Assembly (NCBI RefSeq): GCF_000430505.1
Contig: NZ_AUMD01000011.1
Location: forward strand, 124,001-188,000
Source of the DNA: Eisenibacter elegans DSM 3317
Lineage (GTDB): Bacteria > Bacteroidota > Bacteroidia > Cytophagales > Microscillaceae
Length of the DNA: 64,000 bases
Reading direction: 5' to 3'
The notes under the pieces were generated by a model. That model did no database searches. It was given only the letters and a program-made list of their open reading frames with translations, and was not told the origin of the DNA. The stretch's first letter is position 1, and each line of letters begins with the position of its first letter. The position numbers and the translations under genes were made by a program. Below are positions 44,186 through 53,609 of this stretch, in pieces.

Positions 44186-44289
44186 CAAACTCCATAGTTA
44201 AAAATGTGGGCTAAGTTTCGTTTTATCCCCAAATGAGGCCTCCGCTTGTCTCGGAGTTCCAAGCTACTTTCCCAAAAATGTTCAGTGGC
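44186..44289 (+). repeat. Interspersed repeat B
   Basis: The segment runs from CAAACTCCATAGT to the block CTACTTTCCCAAAAATGTTC and ends CAGTGGC. It matches the minus strand of 58013-58122 over about 100 bases, best in the last 37. It lies in the gap between converging genes. Confidence 0.7.
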
Positions 44290-44353
44290 GTGAACTGTTC
44301 AATAAATAATCTCCCCTATTTCCATAGAGGTACCCTGGACTAATTTGGCTGGC

Positions 44354-45481
44354 CTATTCTTCAACCAAAAAAGAGCGCTGCACCCTGAAGATATAGTAAT
44401 GTCGATAGCCTTTTGAAAACTCTATGGCACTGACCCTAAGGATGGTATATACCGGTATGGCGGCAATCATCCCGACAGCCCCGGCGATAGACGCACCGGC
44501 AAAGATGACAATAAATATCTCCAGTGGATGGGCTTTGACACTCTTGGAGAAAATCAGCGGTTGTAAGAACACATTGTCTGTAAACTGAGCAATGCCAAAT
44601 ACCACGGCGTTTTTGAGTGTCAGAAAGAGATACTCCTGTGGGGAAAGTTCAAATCCGACAATGGTATAAGAAACCAACAACGAAAACAAAAAGCCAAGCG
44701 CAGGCCCTAAATAGGGGATGAGATTGATGACTGCGCCAAACAAGGCAATGGTCAACGCGTATTTGGCTCCTACAATATACAGACCGACAGAAATGATGCT
44801 GAACATCGCCAAAATCTGTAATAACAAGCCCGCTAGGTAATTGGAAAGCAGGTGCTCGATTTTGTAGACCGTCGTAATGACTACTTCAAAGTAGGCGTTG
44901 GGTACTAGTGCCAACATATTGCGACGGAGAATACCCTTTTCATACAGTAGAAAAAAGGTGATAAAGCTGATGGCCAGCAAATAAATAAACACCGTTCCGG
45001 TGATGTTGAGCAAGTTATTGAGCAGCCCTCCGATATTGTGATAATCAAAAATACCAGTAAAAAAGCTCCGAATGCTTTCCAGCAAGAAACCATCCGGCTC
45101 TGTGACACCGACATTGTCGCGAAGCCATTTTTCACTATTCTTGAGCACACGATCGAGCGAGGCAGGGTTTTCTTGTATTTTGGCTTGGGCAGCATAGAGC
45201 GCCTCCACCTGCTCCGTAACCAAGGGGATAAACAACAGGGAGACAAGCGCCAAGAAGCCAATCAGCACACTGAAAGACAAAAAAACGGCCATAAAACGCG
45301 GTAACTTAAGCCTGAAAAACTCAAAGTCGTCAATCCGGTCAGTCAGTGGACGCAAGATAAAGGCTAAGATAAGCGAAATCAACAGGTAGACGACAATGTC
45401 CCGAAATAGCCAAAATGCAATCCAAGCAGCTAGGCTTAGCAGCAGTATCCCCCAAAAAAATTTGGTTTTGAAGATTTGCAT
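44354..45481 (-). CDS. AI-2E family transporter
   Basis: This 375-residue inner-membrane protein of the AI-2E/YdiK/PerM superfamily has seven to eight helices. Its signatures are LLISLILAFILRPLTDRI near residue 40 and the C-terminal helices ALFGAVINLIPYLGPALGF and FTDNVFLQPLIFSKSVKAHPLEIFIVIFAG (in parts). The named substrate, autoinducer-2, is established for only a few members; others move sodium or are uncharacterised. A soluble periplasmic domain lies at about 75-150. The gene follows a DUF819 gene by 49 bases on the same strand. Confidence 0.88.
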   Translation of the reverse strand: MQIFKTKFFWGILLLSLAAWIAFWLFRDIVVYLLISLILAFILRPLTDRIDDFEFFRLKLPRFMAVFLSFSVLIGFLALVSLLFIPLVTEQVEALYAAQAKIQENPASLDRVLKNSEKWLRDNVGVTEPDGFLLESIRSFFTGIFDYHNIGGLLNNLLNITGTVFIYLLAISFITFFLLYEKGILRRNMLALVPNAYFEVVITTVYKIEHLLSNYLAGLLLQILAMFSIISVGLYIVGAKYALTIALFGAVINLIPYLGPALGFLFSLLVSYTIVGFELSPQEYLFLTLKNAVVFGIAQFTDNVFLQPLIFSKSVKAHPLEIFIVIFAGASIAGAVGMIAAIPVYTILRVSAIEFSKGYRHYYIFRVQRSFLVEE

Positions 45482-45530
45482 AACAAGAGGGTCTTAGTAT
45501 GAAGACAAGATACGAAATTTCGGCAATCTA

Positions 45531-46817
45531 TTATACGCCGCCGCTGGCAGCCTGCATCATCACAGCACAGAGCCAAGCACCATAAGTCCCCACGGCATAC
45601 CCCAATACCGCCAGCAAAACCCCCACCGGAGCCAAGGAGGGGTGAAAAGCCGTCGCGATGATAGGAGCAGAGGCTGCCCCACCGACATTGGCCTGACTGC
45701 CGACGGCCACGAAGAAAAAAGGCGCTCGAATCAGCCAAGCTACCAAGAGCAAGACGCTGATGTGGGTCAGCATCCATACCGCACCAATCAAAAACAAGAC
45801 GGGTGCTTTGAAGATAGCCGTCAAGTCCATCTGCAAGCCAATCGTAGCTACCAAAATATAGAGCAATAAACTGCCCAACTTGGAGGCACCTGCGCCTTCG
45901 AGCCTACGCAAGGAGCTGATAGAAGCCAAGAGACCAAAGGTGGTAGCCAATACCACGACCCAGAAAAAGCCCGAAGTGAGGCTGAAGCGTTCCAGCGACG
46001 GGTAGTGTGCTTTGATGTAGGGTGTAATCCTATCGGCCATCCAATAGGCCAAACCTACCAAGCCAAAGCCTGTGGCGCTGAGCTTGACCCAATCGGTGAG
46101 GGTTGGGAGGCGGGCGACAGTGGCTTGGTAGGCTTCTACCTGGCGCTGTACGGCTTCTATGCTGCTGCTATCAGCCTTGAGCTTCCGATCGATATAACGA
46201 TGGATGCCCGCCCCATAGAGCAAGACTGCCAGCCAGAGGTTGCCCGTCAGGATGTCGACGGCTATCATCTGCGAGAAAAGCTGGTCGCTGGCACCAAAGA
46301 CTTCCTTCATCGCCACTTGGTTGGCACTGCCCCCTATCCAACTGCCGGCAATGGTGGCTAGGCCGCGCCAAAGGGCATCGCTGCCCACTCCCAAGGTTTC
46401 GGGGAACAGGCTGCCCACGACCAACAGCGCCACCGGACCGCCCAAAATCACACCCAAGGTGCCGGCCAAGAACATCGCAACGGCCTTGAAACCCAGCTTG
46501 GCGATAGCGGCCAAATCGATACCCAAGGTGAAAAACACCAAACTGGCCGGCAACAGATAACGAGAAGCTACCATATACAGCTGGCTTTGCCCTGGATCTA
46601 CTGCCCGAAAAGCCCAATCCTGTCCTTCGCCCCAAGTGATGCTCAACAGGGAGGGCAGAAAATAACATAACAATACGGTAGGTACATAGCGGTAAAAACC
46701 GGCAAACCGTGGCAAACTCGCCGTGTGAAAAATCAAGGCCAGCAGCCCTAGTAAGATGCCCAACAAAACAGCATCGTTTTGGATAAGCACGGTAACCGTA
46801 GTAGATAGGAGTGTCAT
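45531..46817 (-). CDS. DUF819 family membrane protein
   Basis: This polytopic inner-membrane protein has 428 residues and about twelve helices. DUF819 features are LLCYFLPSLLSITWG, the Gly-rich GTLGVILGGPVALLVVGSLFP, ATIAGSWIGGSANQVAMKEVFGAS and GSQANVGGAASAPIIATAFHPSLAPVGVLLAVLGYAVG (in parts). The internal repeat layout with GSWxGG and NVGG loops resembles two inverted halves, as in secondary transporters; the substrate is unknown. It starts at ATG 46817; a TTG one codon upstream is possible. The IS4-type remnant ends about 55 bases upstream, so its promoter may have been disturbed. Confidence 0.85.
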   Translation of the reverse strand: MTLLSTTVTVLIQNDAVLLGILLGLLALIFHTASLPRFAGFYRYVPTVLLCYFLPSLLSITWGEGQDWAFRAVDPGQSQLYMVASRYLLPASLVFFTLGIDLAAIAKLGFKAVAMFLAGTLGVILGGPVALLVVGSLFPETLGVGSDALWRGLATIAGSWIGGSANQVAMKEVFGASDQLFSQMIAVDILTGNLWLAVLLYGAGIHRYIDRKLKADSSSIEAVQRQVEAYQATVARLPTLTDWVKLSATGFGLVGLAYWMADRITPYIKAHYPSLERFSLTSGFFWVVVLATTFGLLASISSLRRLEGAGASKLGSLLLYILVATIGLQMDLTAIFKAPVLFLIGAVWMLTHISVLLLVAWLIRAPFFFVAVGSQANVGGAASAPIIATAFHPSLAPVGVLLAVLGYAVGTYGAWLCAVMMQAASGGV

Positions 46818-46872
46818 CAAATCAGTATTTTTTGTTGTTTGAAGTCTTTCAATACGATCGCCAATACCATAG

Positions 46873-48211
46873 CTATTCGATACTGACAGCGTATAATTTA
46901 ACGAAATTTAGAAATATTTCGTCATTAAAAAAATTGTAGGTACTATCTGGGGAGGTATTTAAAAAATATTCATAGCACATTTGAGCCTTTTGAATTGCTT
47001 TTAGAGCTGTAGTAGAAAGGTTTGGGTTGTTGAGCTGTTTTTTGCATTTTTCTAATAATATTTGACTCGCCAACTTGCAGGTAAAGGCGATGTTGACAGC
47101 GTTGGTGAGCTGATTTGGCTTATAGTTTTTGAAATCTGAGAGTCCGAAAAACTGTTTGGCATCCCGAAAATCAAACTCAATCTGAAACTTGAGGACATAA
47201 TACTTGATGAGCAACAACGGACTGAGCGTAAGATCATCTGTAAAGAGAATGGTCTGACCTACTTTTTGGGATTGCTTCGTTGAATGATGACTACTTGAAT
47301 GAGTTGTTCTTTGATGGTATCGGCATAGACTTGCAAGGCCCATACTTTTGTATTTGGTTCTTGGAGATTGTGGTCTTCAGGCAGGCTCAATAGATATTTT
47401 TGGGGGATTTGGGCGTATTCTAGCTTTTTATCATATTTTTTGGGTCTGCCTCTGCCTTGGTTTTTTCGCTCAGGTAGGGTAAAATCAGGTGTGCGTTGCA
47501 CTTGAGTTTGGAAATCATCTTCAGCCCCTTACTTTGTGCATACTTGAGATAGTGCTGATTGTCATAAAAGCCTTCTAAAACAATATAGGGTAAGATTATA
47601 CTGGCGCAATGCCTTGCTAATTGAAGCAGCAAATCATCAACAGGGCTTTTAAAAGTTACGAACGACAGACTCTCGGGCTCGGTATAGGGCTTATTTTTGC
47701 TGCCCTTAGGTCTGCCCCTTTTCTGCTTGAAGCCTGTATTTGAGGGTTCACTGAGAGCTGATGACACGACAGCAGCCTCTGTTTTGGTAGTTTTGATGAG
47801 TTGGAGACAAGACAAGAAATGTGACTTCTGTGCTTGCACATTCACCAAACTGACGCCTAAAAAACTAACCGAAGGAATCATTTTGCCGGCTAGAGAAGAA
47901 TAAAAAGAAGCGAGTCCATACGAAGACTTACCTGATTTTTTTCCGTAGTTTCATCCAAAACTAACAAATAAATCGTCTCTAAATCAAGTAGATATGCCTT
48001 AAAAAGAAGAAGTCGAATACTGTTCCACGCAAGTGGGGCTTGGGCATAAAATCGCTCTAGTGTCCGAAATCCCAAGACCCCAAAGCGCCCTATGGCACGG
48101 GTAGTAACGGGAACAGATAATCGAAGAATAGTATAGTGAGGATGATTTGACTATGTTTGTAAAGGATACTTCTGGTTGCAAGACTAAGAGTGCTCCTAAT
48201 AAATTTGGCAT
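46873..48211 (-). pseudogene. Decayed IS4-type transposase
   Basis: The minus strand encodes one DDE transposase split by at least four frame changes, near 48150, 47932, 47480 and 47275. Read across them, the order is complete: N-terminus MPNLLGALLVLQPEVSF, SVPVTTRAIGRFGVLGFRT, first catalytic Asp in LLVLDETTEKN, a GKSSYGLASFYSSLAGKM segment, a KRGRPKGSKNK stretch, VLEGFYDNQHYL where an Asp is normally expected at the Glu, and the YREK-type signature YVLKFQIEFDFRDAK with Lys in place of Arg. The C-terminus ends YAVSIE at 46873. The protein is otherwise well conserved, so inactivation looks recent. Terminal repeats could not be fixed. Confidence 0.85.
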
Positions 48212-48349
48212 TTTGTTTAGGTTAGTCGTCAGAAAATTACCCTAAATAAGTGCCATTTTTTGATTTACCAAATTTGACTGATGGCGGTCATATTGGCTAA
48301 AGTCGTACTTTTATTAGTGGTTCAGCGCGGTTACATGAGCTTAGGCCAA

Positions 48350-48387
48350 CGCCACCAAACCCCCACAGGAGGGGGCAAATGGTGGCG
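48350..48387 (-). terminator. Strong hairpin after acyl-CoA carboxylase gene
   Basis: CGCCACCA at 48350-48357 pairs with TGGTGGCG at 48380-48387, and CCCCC 48360-48364 with GGGGG 48371-48375. It lies 16 bases past the stop codon on the minus strand. There is no T-run, so it may act as an mRNA end stabiliser. Confidence 0.55.
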
Positions 48388-48403
48388 CGACTTGTGTGAA
48401 GGG

Positions 48404-49957
48404 CTAGAGGGGGATGTTGCCGTGTTTTTTCTTGGGCAGGGCAGCCACCTTGTTTTCGAGCATTTTGAAGGCACGGATGAGTTTTTGGCGGGTTTGCTCG
48501 GGCTTTATTACCTCATCTATATAGCCTCGGTGGGCGGCACGATAAGGCGTGGCAAACTTCTCCGTATATTCATCGACCTTCTCTTGGAGCTTGGCTTCGG
48601 GGTCGGCGGCTTCCATAATTTCTTTGCGGAAAATGATTTCGGCAGCGCCTTTGGCTCCCATGACGGCAATCTCTGCCGAAGGCCAAGCATAGTTCATATC
48701 TGCTCCAATGTGTTTGGAGTTCATCACATCATAGGCACCGCCATAGGCTTTGCGCGTAATGACAGTGATGCGAGGCACGGTAGCTTCGCAGAAGGCATAG
48801 AGCAGCTTGGCTCCGTTGGTGATGATGCCGTTCCACTCTTGGTCAGTGCCGGGCAAGAACCCCGGTACGTCTTCAAATACCAGCAACGGGATGTTGAAAG
48901 AGTCGCAGAATCGCACAAAACGGGCGGCCTTGGTGCTGGCGTTGATGTCAAGCACACCGGCCAATACCGCAGGCTGATTGGCTACGATGCCGATGCTGCG
49001 GCCTCCGAGGCGGGCAAAGCCTACGATGATATTTTCGGCAAAATTTTGGTGCGCTTCCAAAAACGAGCCTTCGTCAATCACGCCTTCGATTACCTCGCGA
49101 ATATCGTAAGGTTGATTGGGATTTTCGGGGATGAGCTTGTTGAGCGCAGGGCGCAGCTCATCGGCTGGCTCATAGGGCAGGCTGGCCGGAATTTCTTCGC
49201 AGTTTTGAGGCATGTAGCTCAAGAGGCGCTTGATATGCTCGATGGTTTGTACCTCATTGGCACAGGCAAAATGCGCCACGCCGCTCTTGCTGCTATGGGT
49301 GATAGCACCCCCCAGCTCTTCAGACGATACCTCCTCGTTGGTAACCGTTTTGACCACTTTGGGGCCTGTTACGAACATATAGGAGGTGTTTTCGGTCATC
49401 AGGATAAAGTCTGTAATGGCAGGGGAATAGACCGCCCCGCCGGCGCAAGGCCCCATAATGGCCGAAATCTGTGGCACTACGCCAGAGGCCAAGGTATTGC
49501 GGTAAAAAATATCGGCATAGCCGGCCAGCGAGAGTACACCCTCTTGGATACGCGCTCCGCCGGAGTCGTTCAGTCCGATGACGGGCGCTCCGTTTTGGAG
49601 GGCAAGATCCATAATCTTACAAATTTTCTCGGCATAGGTCTCGGATAGTGAGCCGCCAAATACGGTAAAATCTTGCGAAAAGACATAGACCAAGCGCCCA
49701 CTTACAGTACCGTATCCAGTAACCACGCCATCCCCAAGGTAGTACTCTTTGTCAAGACCAAAGTCCTTGCATCGGTGCATCACGAAGCGGCCTATCTCTT
49801 CAAAAGAGCCTTCGTCGAGCAGGAGGTCAATACGCTCACGGGCGGTGAGCTTGCCTTTGGCGTGTTGGGCATCGATACGGTCTTGGCCTCCTCCGAGGAG
49901 GGCTTCGGCGTTTTTCTTGTCTAATATCTCGAATTTTTGTTCTGTACTTTTTGTCAT
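48404..49957 (-). CDS. Acyl-CoA carboxylase carboxyltransferase beta subunit
   Basis: This biotin-dependent carboxyltransferase subunit (propionyl-CoA/methylmalonyl-CoA decarboxylase type) has 517 residues from ATG 49957. Motifs include the N-terminal [38 protein letters not shown], the oxyanion loop [16 protein letters not shown], and in the C-terminal domain [45 protein letters not shown] (in part) and [17 protein letters not shown]. It moves a carboxyl group between carboxybiotin and acyl-CoA. No biotin carboxylase or biotin carrier gene is adjacent. An upstream in-frame start at 50041 exists but lacks support. Confidence 0.95.
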   Translation of the reverse strand: MTKSTEQKFEILDKKNAEALLGGGQDRIDAQHAKGKLTARERIDLLLDEGSFEEIGRFVMHRCKDFGLDKEYYLGDGVVTGYGTVSGRLVYVFSQDFTVFGGSLSETYAEKICKIMDLALQNGAPVIGLNDSGGARIQEGVLSLAGYADIFYRNTLASGVVPQISAIMGPCAGGAVYSPAITDFILMTENTSYMFVTGPKVVKTVTNEEVSSEELGGAITHSSKSGVAHFACANEVQTIEHIKRLLSYMPQNCEEIPASLPYEPADELRPALNKLIPENPNQPYDIREVIEGVIDEGSFLEAHQNFAENIIVGFARLGGRSIGIVANQPAVLAGVLDINASTKAARFVRFCDSFNIPLLVFEDVPGFLPGTDQEWNGIITNGAKLLYAFCEATVPRITVITRKAYGGAYDVMNSKHIGADMNYAWPSAEIAVMGAKGAAEIIFRKEIMEAADPEAKLQEKVDEYTEKFATPYRAAHRGYIDEVIKPEQTRQKLIRAFKMLENKVAALPKKKHGNIPL

Positions 49958-50123
49958 CTGGGATTGAGCTGTGGTAAAACCATCGTTACAACCCGTAATA
50001 ATAGCCAAAAAAACGGCATCGACAAAATAGGGCTTTCGCATCTAGACAAAGACAGTTGTGTAGCCAAAATCATTGTTTTGCTCCTTTGCGGCGCGGCCTG
50101 GTTTGGGTATAGGAGTTTTAGGC

Positions 50124-50150
50124 AAAAAAAACGCCTCTTAGGGAGAGGCG
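50124..50150 (-). terminator. Terminator after DUF7832-like gene
   Basis: On the minus strand CGCCTCT (50150-50144) pairs with AGAGGCG (50138-50132), followed by eight T residues at 50131-50124. Confidence 0.8.
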
Positions 50151-50181
50151 CTTGAGGAGGGGGCATTTTTGTTCGGACGGC

Positions 50182-50850
50182 CTATTCGGCCAGGTGTCTA
50201 TTTTGTTCGGGCGGGGCAAAGCTTAATTTTTCAAAAGAGGGTGTTTGTGGCCTATACGGTACAGGAAGACGCAACGAGGCATCAGAGGGGAGGGCAAAGC
50301 CCGTAACGAGGGTTGTGGGAGAGGGTTTGAGGCTGTTGGTAGCCAACAGGAGTTGGGCTATCTGCAAAAAAAGCCCCTCGCTCCATGCAGCATAACGTTC
50401 GTTGAGACGTTGGCGTAGCCGCTCATAGTTTTCCCAAGTATCGGCTGTGTGATACATACTAGGCAGCTCTTGGCAGAGTATATCAAGATAATCTTGATAA
50501 TACAGCCCGTTTTGGTAATAATATGCCGCAAAGGCATTGGCTGTATCATTGAGCAAGCCCTCGTGGAGCGTGCCGTCCCAAAGCGCACTTAGGAGCGCAC
50601 ACGAAACCTCGCGGCGTTTGAAACGCGCCAGCCAGTGCAGCTCATCTTCCCAATCAACGCCGGTCAACTCTTGGTCTATCAGCCAGCCCATAAACAGACC
50701 GATATGCACGTGCGCCTGCTCTATGGGTAAGTCTGTAGGAAACTGCCCCAAAAAATGCCAGTCGGCACGGTCATAGACCAATGGCTCGGTAGAAATATTC
50801 TCGAACACAAGTGGTTTTTGCTGATAACTTGGTATGAATCTTGTACTCAT
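50182..50850 (-). CDS. DUF7832-like protein of unknown function
   Basis: This 222-residue cytoplasmic-looking protein starts at ATG 50850. The N-terminal third reads YDRADWHFLGQFPTDLPIEQAHVHIGLFMGWLIDQEL, a pattern I associate with DUF7832 and similar domains found beside polymorphic-toxin or immunity genes. The middle is helical (NDTANAFAAYYYQNGLYYQDYLDIL) and the C-terminus is proline-rich and probably disordered. No toxin gene is beside it, so an immunity role is only a possibility. It is divergent from the Nudix gene and has its own terminator. Confidence 0.65.
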   Translation of the reverse strand: MSTRFIPSYQQKPLVFENISTEPLVYDRADWHFLGQFPTDLPIEQAHVHIGLFMGWLIDQELTGVDWEDELHWLARFKRREVSCALLSALWDGTLHEGLLNDTANAFAAYYYQNGLYYQDYLDILCQELPSMYHTADTWENYERLRQRLNERYAAWSEGLFLQIAQLLLATNSLKPSPTTLVTGFALPSDASLRLPVPYRPQTPSFEKLSFAPPEQNRHLAE

Positions 50851-50934
50851 AGAAAGTTTTGTCTTATTCAAAATTAGCCAAAAGAATCAGAAAACCAAGC
50901 CTTGCCGGGTATTTTTTTGGCAAGTTTGGCCGTG

Positions 50935-50967
50935 CTTTGCCTTTTGTGGGCAAAGGGTGTATCTTTG
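50935..50967 (+). promoter_or_regulatory. Promoter of Nudix gene
   Basis: TTTG at 50935-50938, 21 bases, then TATCTTTG at 50960-50967, both exact. A start near 50974 leaves a leader of about 26 bases before ATG 51000 and excludes the long in-frame extension from 50859. Confidence 0.7.
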
Positions 50968-50999
50968 GCATATCAATTTTTGCTCAATACGCTTACCCT

Positions 51000-51569
51000 A
51001 TGGCACAAAATCCCTCTCCTTCTGAAACTTATACCAATCCTTGGCAGACCGAATCGGTGCGGGAAGTATATCAAAACCCTTGGATACGCCTTACAGAGGC
51101 GCAGGTGCGCAACCCTGCCGGCAATCCGGGGATTTATGGGGTGGTACATTTTAAGAACAAAGCCATCGGCATCATTCCCATCGACGAAGAAGGCTACACC
51201 TACCTAGTGGGGCAATACCGTTATCCGTTAGAAGAATACTCTTGGGAAATACCTATGGGAGGAGGGCCTATAGCGCAGCCCATCTTGGAGTCGGCACAGC
51301 GCGAACTACAAGAGGAAACAGGCCTGACGGCGCAGCGTTGGGAGCTGATAATGCGCATACATACCTCCAACTCCGTAACGGATGAAGAAGGGTTTATTTT
51401 TTTGGCCGAAGGACTGACACAAGGGCAAACAGCTTTCGAAGAAACCGAAGACCTGCAAATCAAACGTTTGCCCTTGGCCGAAGCGGTAGCCATGGCTATG
51501 GATGGACGTATCACCGACTCACTCAGCCTAGCAGGACTGCTCAAAGTAGCGCGTTTGCGGGGAATCTAA
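51000..51569 (+). CDS. Nudix hydrolase (ADP-sugar pyrophosphatase-like)
   Basis: This 189-residue cytoplasmic enzyme would hydrolyse a nucleoside diphosphate linked to another group. The fold is evident from VHFKNKAIGIIPIDEEGYTYLVGQYRYPL (in part) and from the Nudix helix LESAQRELQEETGL, preceded by WEIPMGGGPIAQPI. The REL and EE residues that bind metal are present, but the first conserved Glu of the Nudix box seems replaced (Gln or Pro). It may use altered metal binding. ADP-ribose or GDP-mannose pyrophosphatases are the nearest pattern; the substrate is not determined. yihY starts 12 bases after its stop. Confidence 0.85.
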   Translation: MAQNPSPSETYTNPWQTESVREVYQNPWIRLTEAQVRNPAGNPGIYGVVHFKNKAIGIIPIDEEGYTYLVGQYRYPLEEYSWEIPMGGGPIAQPILESAQRELQEETGLTAQRWELIMRIHTSNSVTDEEGFIFLAEGLTQGQTAFEETEDLQIKRLPLAEAVAMAMDGRITDSLSLAGLLKVARLRGI

Positions 51570-51581
51570 TCGACACGGCCT

Positions 51582-52553
51582 ATGTCTTCATCTTGGCGCA
51601 ACAAAATTCAACAACACCCGTGGTATCAACACTCCTTGCGGCGGATGCAGCGCGCTACTGTCAACAATGTGTCTCTTTACCGCTCTATGCGCGTGTTCTT
51701 GGCCAAGGTTACCCAAACCAACCTCCACCACCAAGCCAATGCCATTGCCTTTAGCTTTACGCTTTCTATCTTTCCGACCCTTATTTTCCTCTTTACCCTT
51801 ATTCCCTACATTCCTATTCCTAACCTCACAGCCCAAGTGATGGAGTTGGTACACGATGTGTTGCCCGAGGCGCTCTATGTGCTCAGTGTAGAGACTATCT
51901 ACGACATTGTAGACCGACCCCGAGGCGATTTACTCTCGTTTGGATTTGTGTTCGCTCTCTATGCCGCCACCAGCGGGGTAATCGAGCTGATAGACACCTT
52001 CAACAGCAACTACCGCTATGCCGAAAAGCGCAGCTTTTTCTACAAACGCCTGCTGGCTGTAGGCTTGGCATTTTTGTTTGCTTTTTTGCTCCTGATTATT
52101 GTTGCTGTACAAATTGTCGGACATTTTGTACTCGAAGCGTTGGTAGCCTGGCAACTCCTTACTGATACTTTCCTCTACTACCTCTTCTGGATACTGCGCT
52201 ATGTGGTTGTGTTCTTGGTGTTTTTTGCCGGCATTAGTGTGATTTATTATGTAGCTCCTGCTACCGAAACCAGCTTCCGGTTTGTGTCAATGGGGGCTTC
52301 TATAGCCGCCATCTTGATAATTGTCAGCACCAACTTGTTCTCCTATTACTTGGCCAACTTTGCTACCTACAACCGCCTCTATGGCTCCATTGGCACCATG
52401 ATAGCCTTTATGCTCTGGCTCTATATGTTGGCTTGGGTATTGCTCTTGGGCTTTGAAATCAATGTGGCCTTTGCTACTGTACAGGTCAAACAAAAAATGG
52501 AAGCACAACAACAAACCTCCAACACTGACAACCAAGACCCGCCAACCTCATAA
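51582..52553 (+). CDS. YihY/BrkB family membrane protein
   Basis: This 323-residue inner-membrane protein has six helices. Family features are RVFLAKVTQTNLHHQANAIAFSFTLSIFPTLIFLFTLIPYIPIP (in parts), the conserved middle FAASGVIELIDTFNSNY-like stretch around residue 130, and the last two helices GSIGTMIAFMLWLYMLAWVLLLGFEINVAF. Its function is poorly defined; it was once misnamed ribonuclease BN. The C-terminal tail is polar and Gln-rich. It is probably cotranscribed with the Nudix gene. Confidence 0.9.
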   Translation: MSSSWRNKIQQHPWYQHSLRRMQRATVNNVSLYRSMRVFLAKVTQTNLHHQANAIAFSFTLSIFPTLIFLFTLIPYIPIPNLTAQVMELVHDVLPEALYVLSVETIYDIVDRPRGDLLSFGFVFALYAATSGVIELIDTFNSNYRYAEKRSFFYKRLLAVGLAFLFAFLLLIIVAVQIVGHFVLEALVAWQLLTDTFLYYLFWILRYVVVFLVFFAGISVIYYVAPATETSFRFVSMGASIAAILIIVSTNLFSYYLANFATYNRLYGSIGTMIAFMLWLYMLAWVLLLGFEINVAFATVQVKQKMEAQQQTSNTDNQDPPTS

Positions 52554-52759
52554 GCCTACAATAGGCTCACAGGCATTTTGGAAAAGTGGTTGGCCTGTGA
52601 AACAATACCATCACCTCTAGCTGTCCGAAATGTCTAGCGACATACAATAATAGCCCTCTCAAAACCATAAAACCCCTAGAACTTTGTGTTTGTGAGGCTT
52701 TGACCATTGCTTTTTTCCAAAAAACATAGTGTAGATAGTGGTTTCCTTTGGGGTTTTTA

Positions 52760-52767
52760 TATATTTG
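52760..52767 (+). promoter_or_regulatory. -7 element TATATTTG before OmpH gene
   Basis: Exact TAnnTTTG match 51 bases before the GTG start at 52818. No good TTTG partner. The rest of the 52554-52817 gap shows nothing I can name. Confidence 0.45.
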
Positions 52768-52817
52768 CCCTCGTTTTTGACACAAGTATTAACCAACCAT
52801 AAACGCTTCATTATAAC

Positions 52818-53444
52818 GTGAAAAATCTACCTCGTGCGCCAAAAGCCTTACTTATCGGTCTTTTCTCAGCAGTAGTGCTGTTTGCTTGCAACCAAAACAA
52901 ATCCGCTGACAACAACCAACAGACTGCTAAAACAGAGGAGTCTAAGAAAGACGCTGTAGCAGAACTAAGCATTGCTTATGTCAACATTGATACGTTGCTG
53001 CGCAATTATGAATTCTTCAAAAAAGTAGAAAAGGAAATGAAGGGCAAGCAAAGCGTCATCGAAACAGACCTCAATGGGCGTGCATCACAGCTTGAGCGCG
53101 AAATCGCTACTTTCCAACAAAATGTCAACTCAGGAAGCATCACTATCCAAGCGGCCAAAGAACAAGAACAGCAACTGATGCAAAAGCAACAAGGTCTGAT
53201 GCAATACCGCGAGAGCATTGGCCGCCAATACATGGAAGAAGAGCAGAAAAATACGGAGAAGGTTTTCAAAAATATCCGTGAGTATGTTCAGAAATACGCC
53301 CAAGACAAAGGCTATACCTTTATCTTAGAACGTGGAGGTGCTATTGTCGGCAGCGGAATATTGTTTGCTGATAGTACCCGCGACGTTACCCGCGAAATAT
53401 TGAAAGGGCTGAACGACGAGTATAAAGAAAGCAGCACCAAATAA
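52818..53444 (+). CDS. OmpH/Skp-family lipoprotein chaperone
   Basis: This periplasmic, lipid-anchored Skp/OmpH-like protein has 208 residues, starting at GTG 52818. The lipobox is LFAC at residues 21-24 (Cys24), after a hydrophobic helix. After a polar spacer (NQNKSADNNQQTAKTEESKK) come the OmpH strand IAYVNIDTLLRNYEFFKKV and a long coiled coil (LEREIATFQQNV, then AKEQEQQLMQKQQGLMQYRE). The end has FILERGGAIVGSGILFADSTRDVTREIL in the usual C-terminal position. Skp-like proteins hold unfolded outer-membrane proteins. The lipid anchor is a variation on the soluble Skp, frequent in Bacteroidota. A terminator follows. Confidence 0.9.
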   Translation: MKNLPRAPKALLIGLFSAVVLFACNQNKSADNNQQTAKTEESKKDAVAELSIAYVNIDTLLRNYEFFKKVEKEMKGKQSVIETDLNGRASQLEREIATFQQNVNSGSITIQAAKEQEQQLMQKQQGLMQYRESIGRQYMEEEQKNTEKVFKNIREYVQKYAQDKGYTFILERGGAIVGSGILFADSTRDVTREILKGLNDEYKESSTK

Positions 53445-53465
53445 ACATTACCCTCAGAACAACTG

Positions 53466-53497
53466 AAACCATCTCCAATTTGGGATGGTTTTTTTGT
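53466..53497 (+). terminator. Terminator after OmpH gene
   Basis: AAACCATC at 53466-53473 pairs with GATGGTTT at 53484-53491, followed by T residues. Confidence 0.8.
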
Positions 53498-53609
53498 GCC
53501 CTCAGGGCAAAGCTATAGTATGCTAGAGCTTGTGTTGATAGGTATGTAAGCGCCTGATTATCAGATAAATAATACTCGAAATCTCTTGATAGCTTCTATT
53601 TAGCAGGTC

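Noticed and set aside
48281-49648. 455-codon open frame on the plus strand
   Set aside because: It lies antisense to the well-supported carboxylase gene, has no motif, and reads like a reverse translation of codon bias.
50859-50999. N-terminal extension of the Nudix gene
   Set aside because: It would begin upstream of the promoter at 50935-50967.
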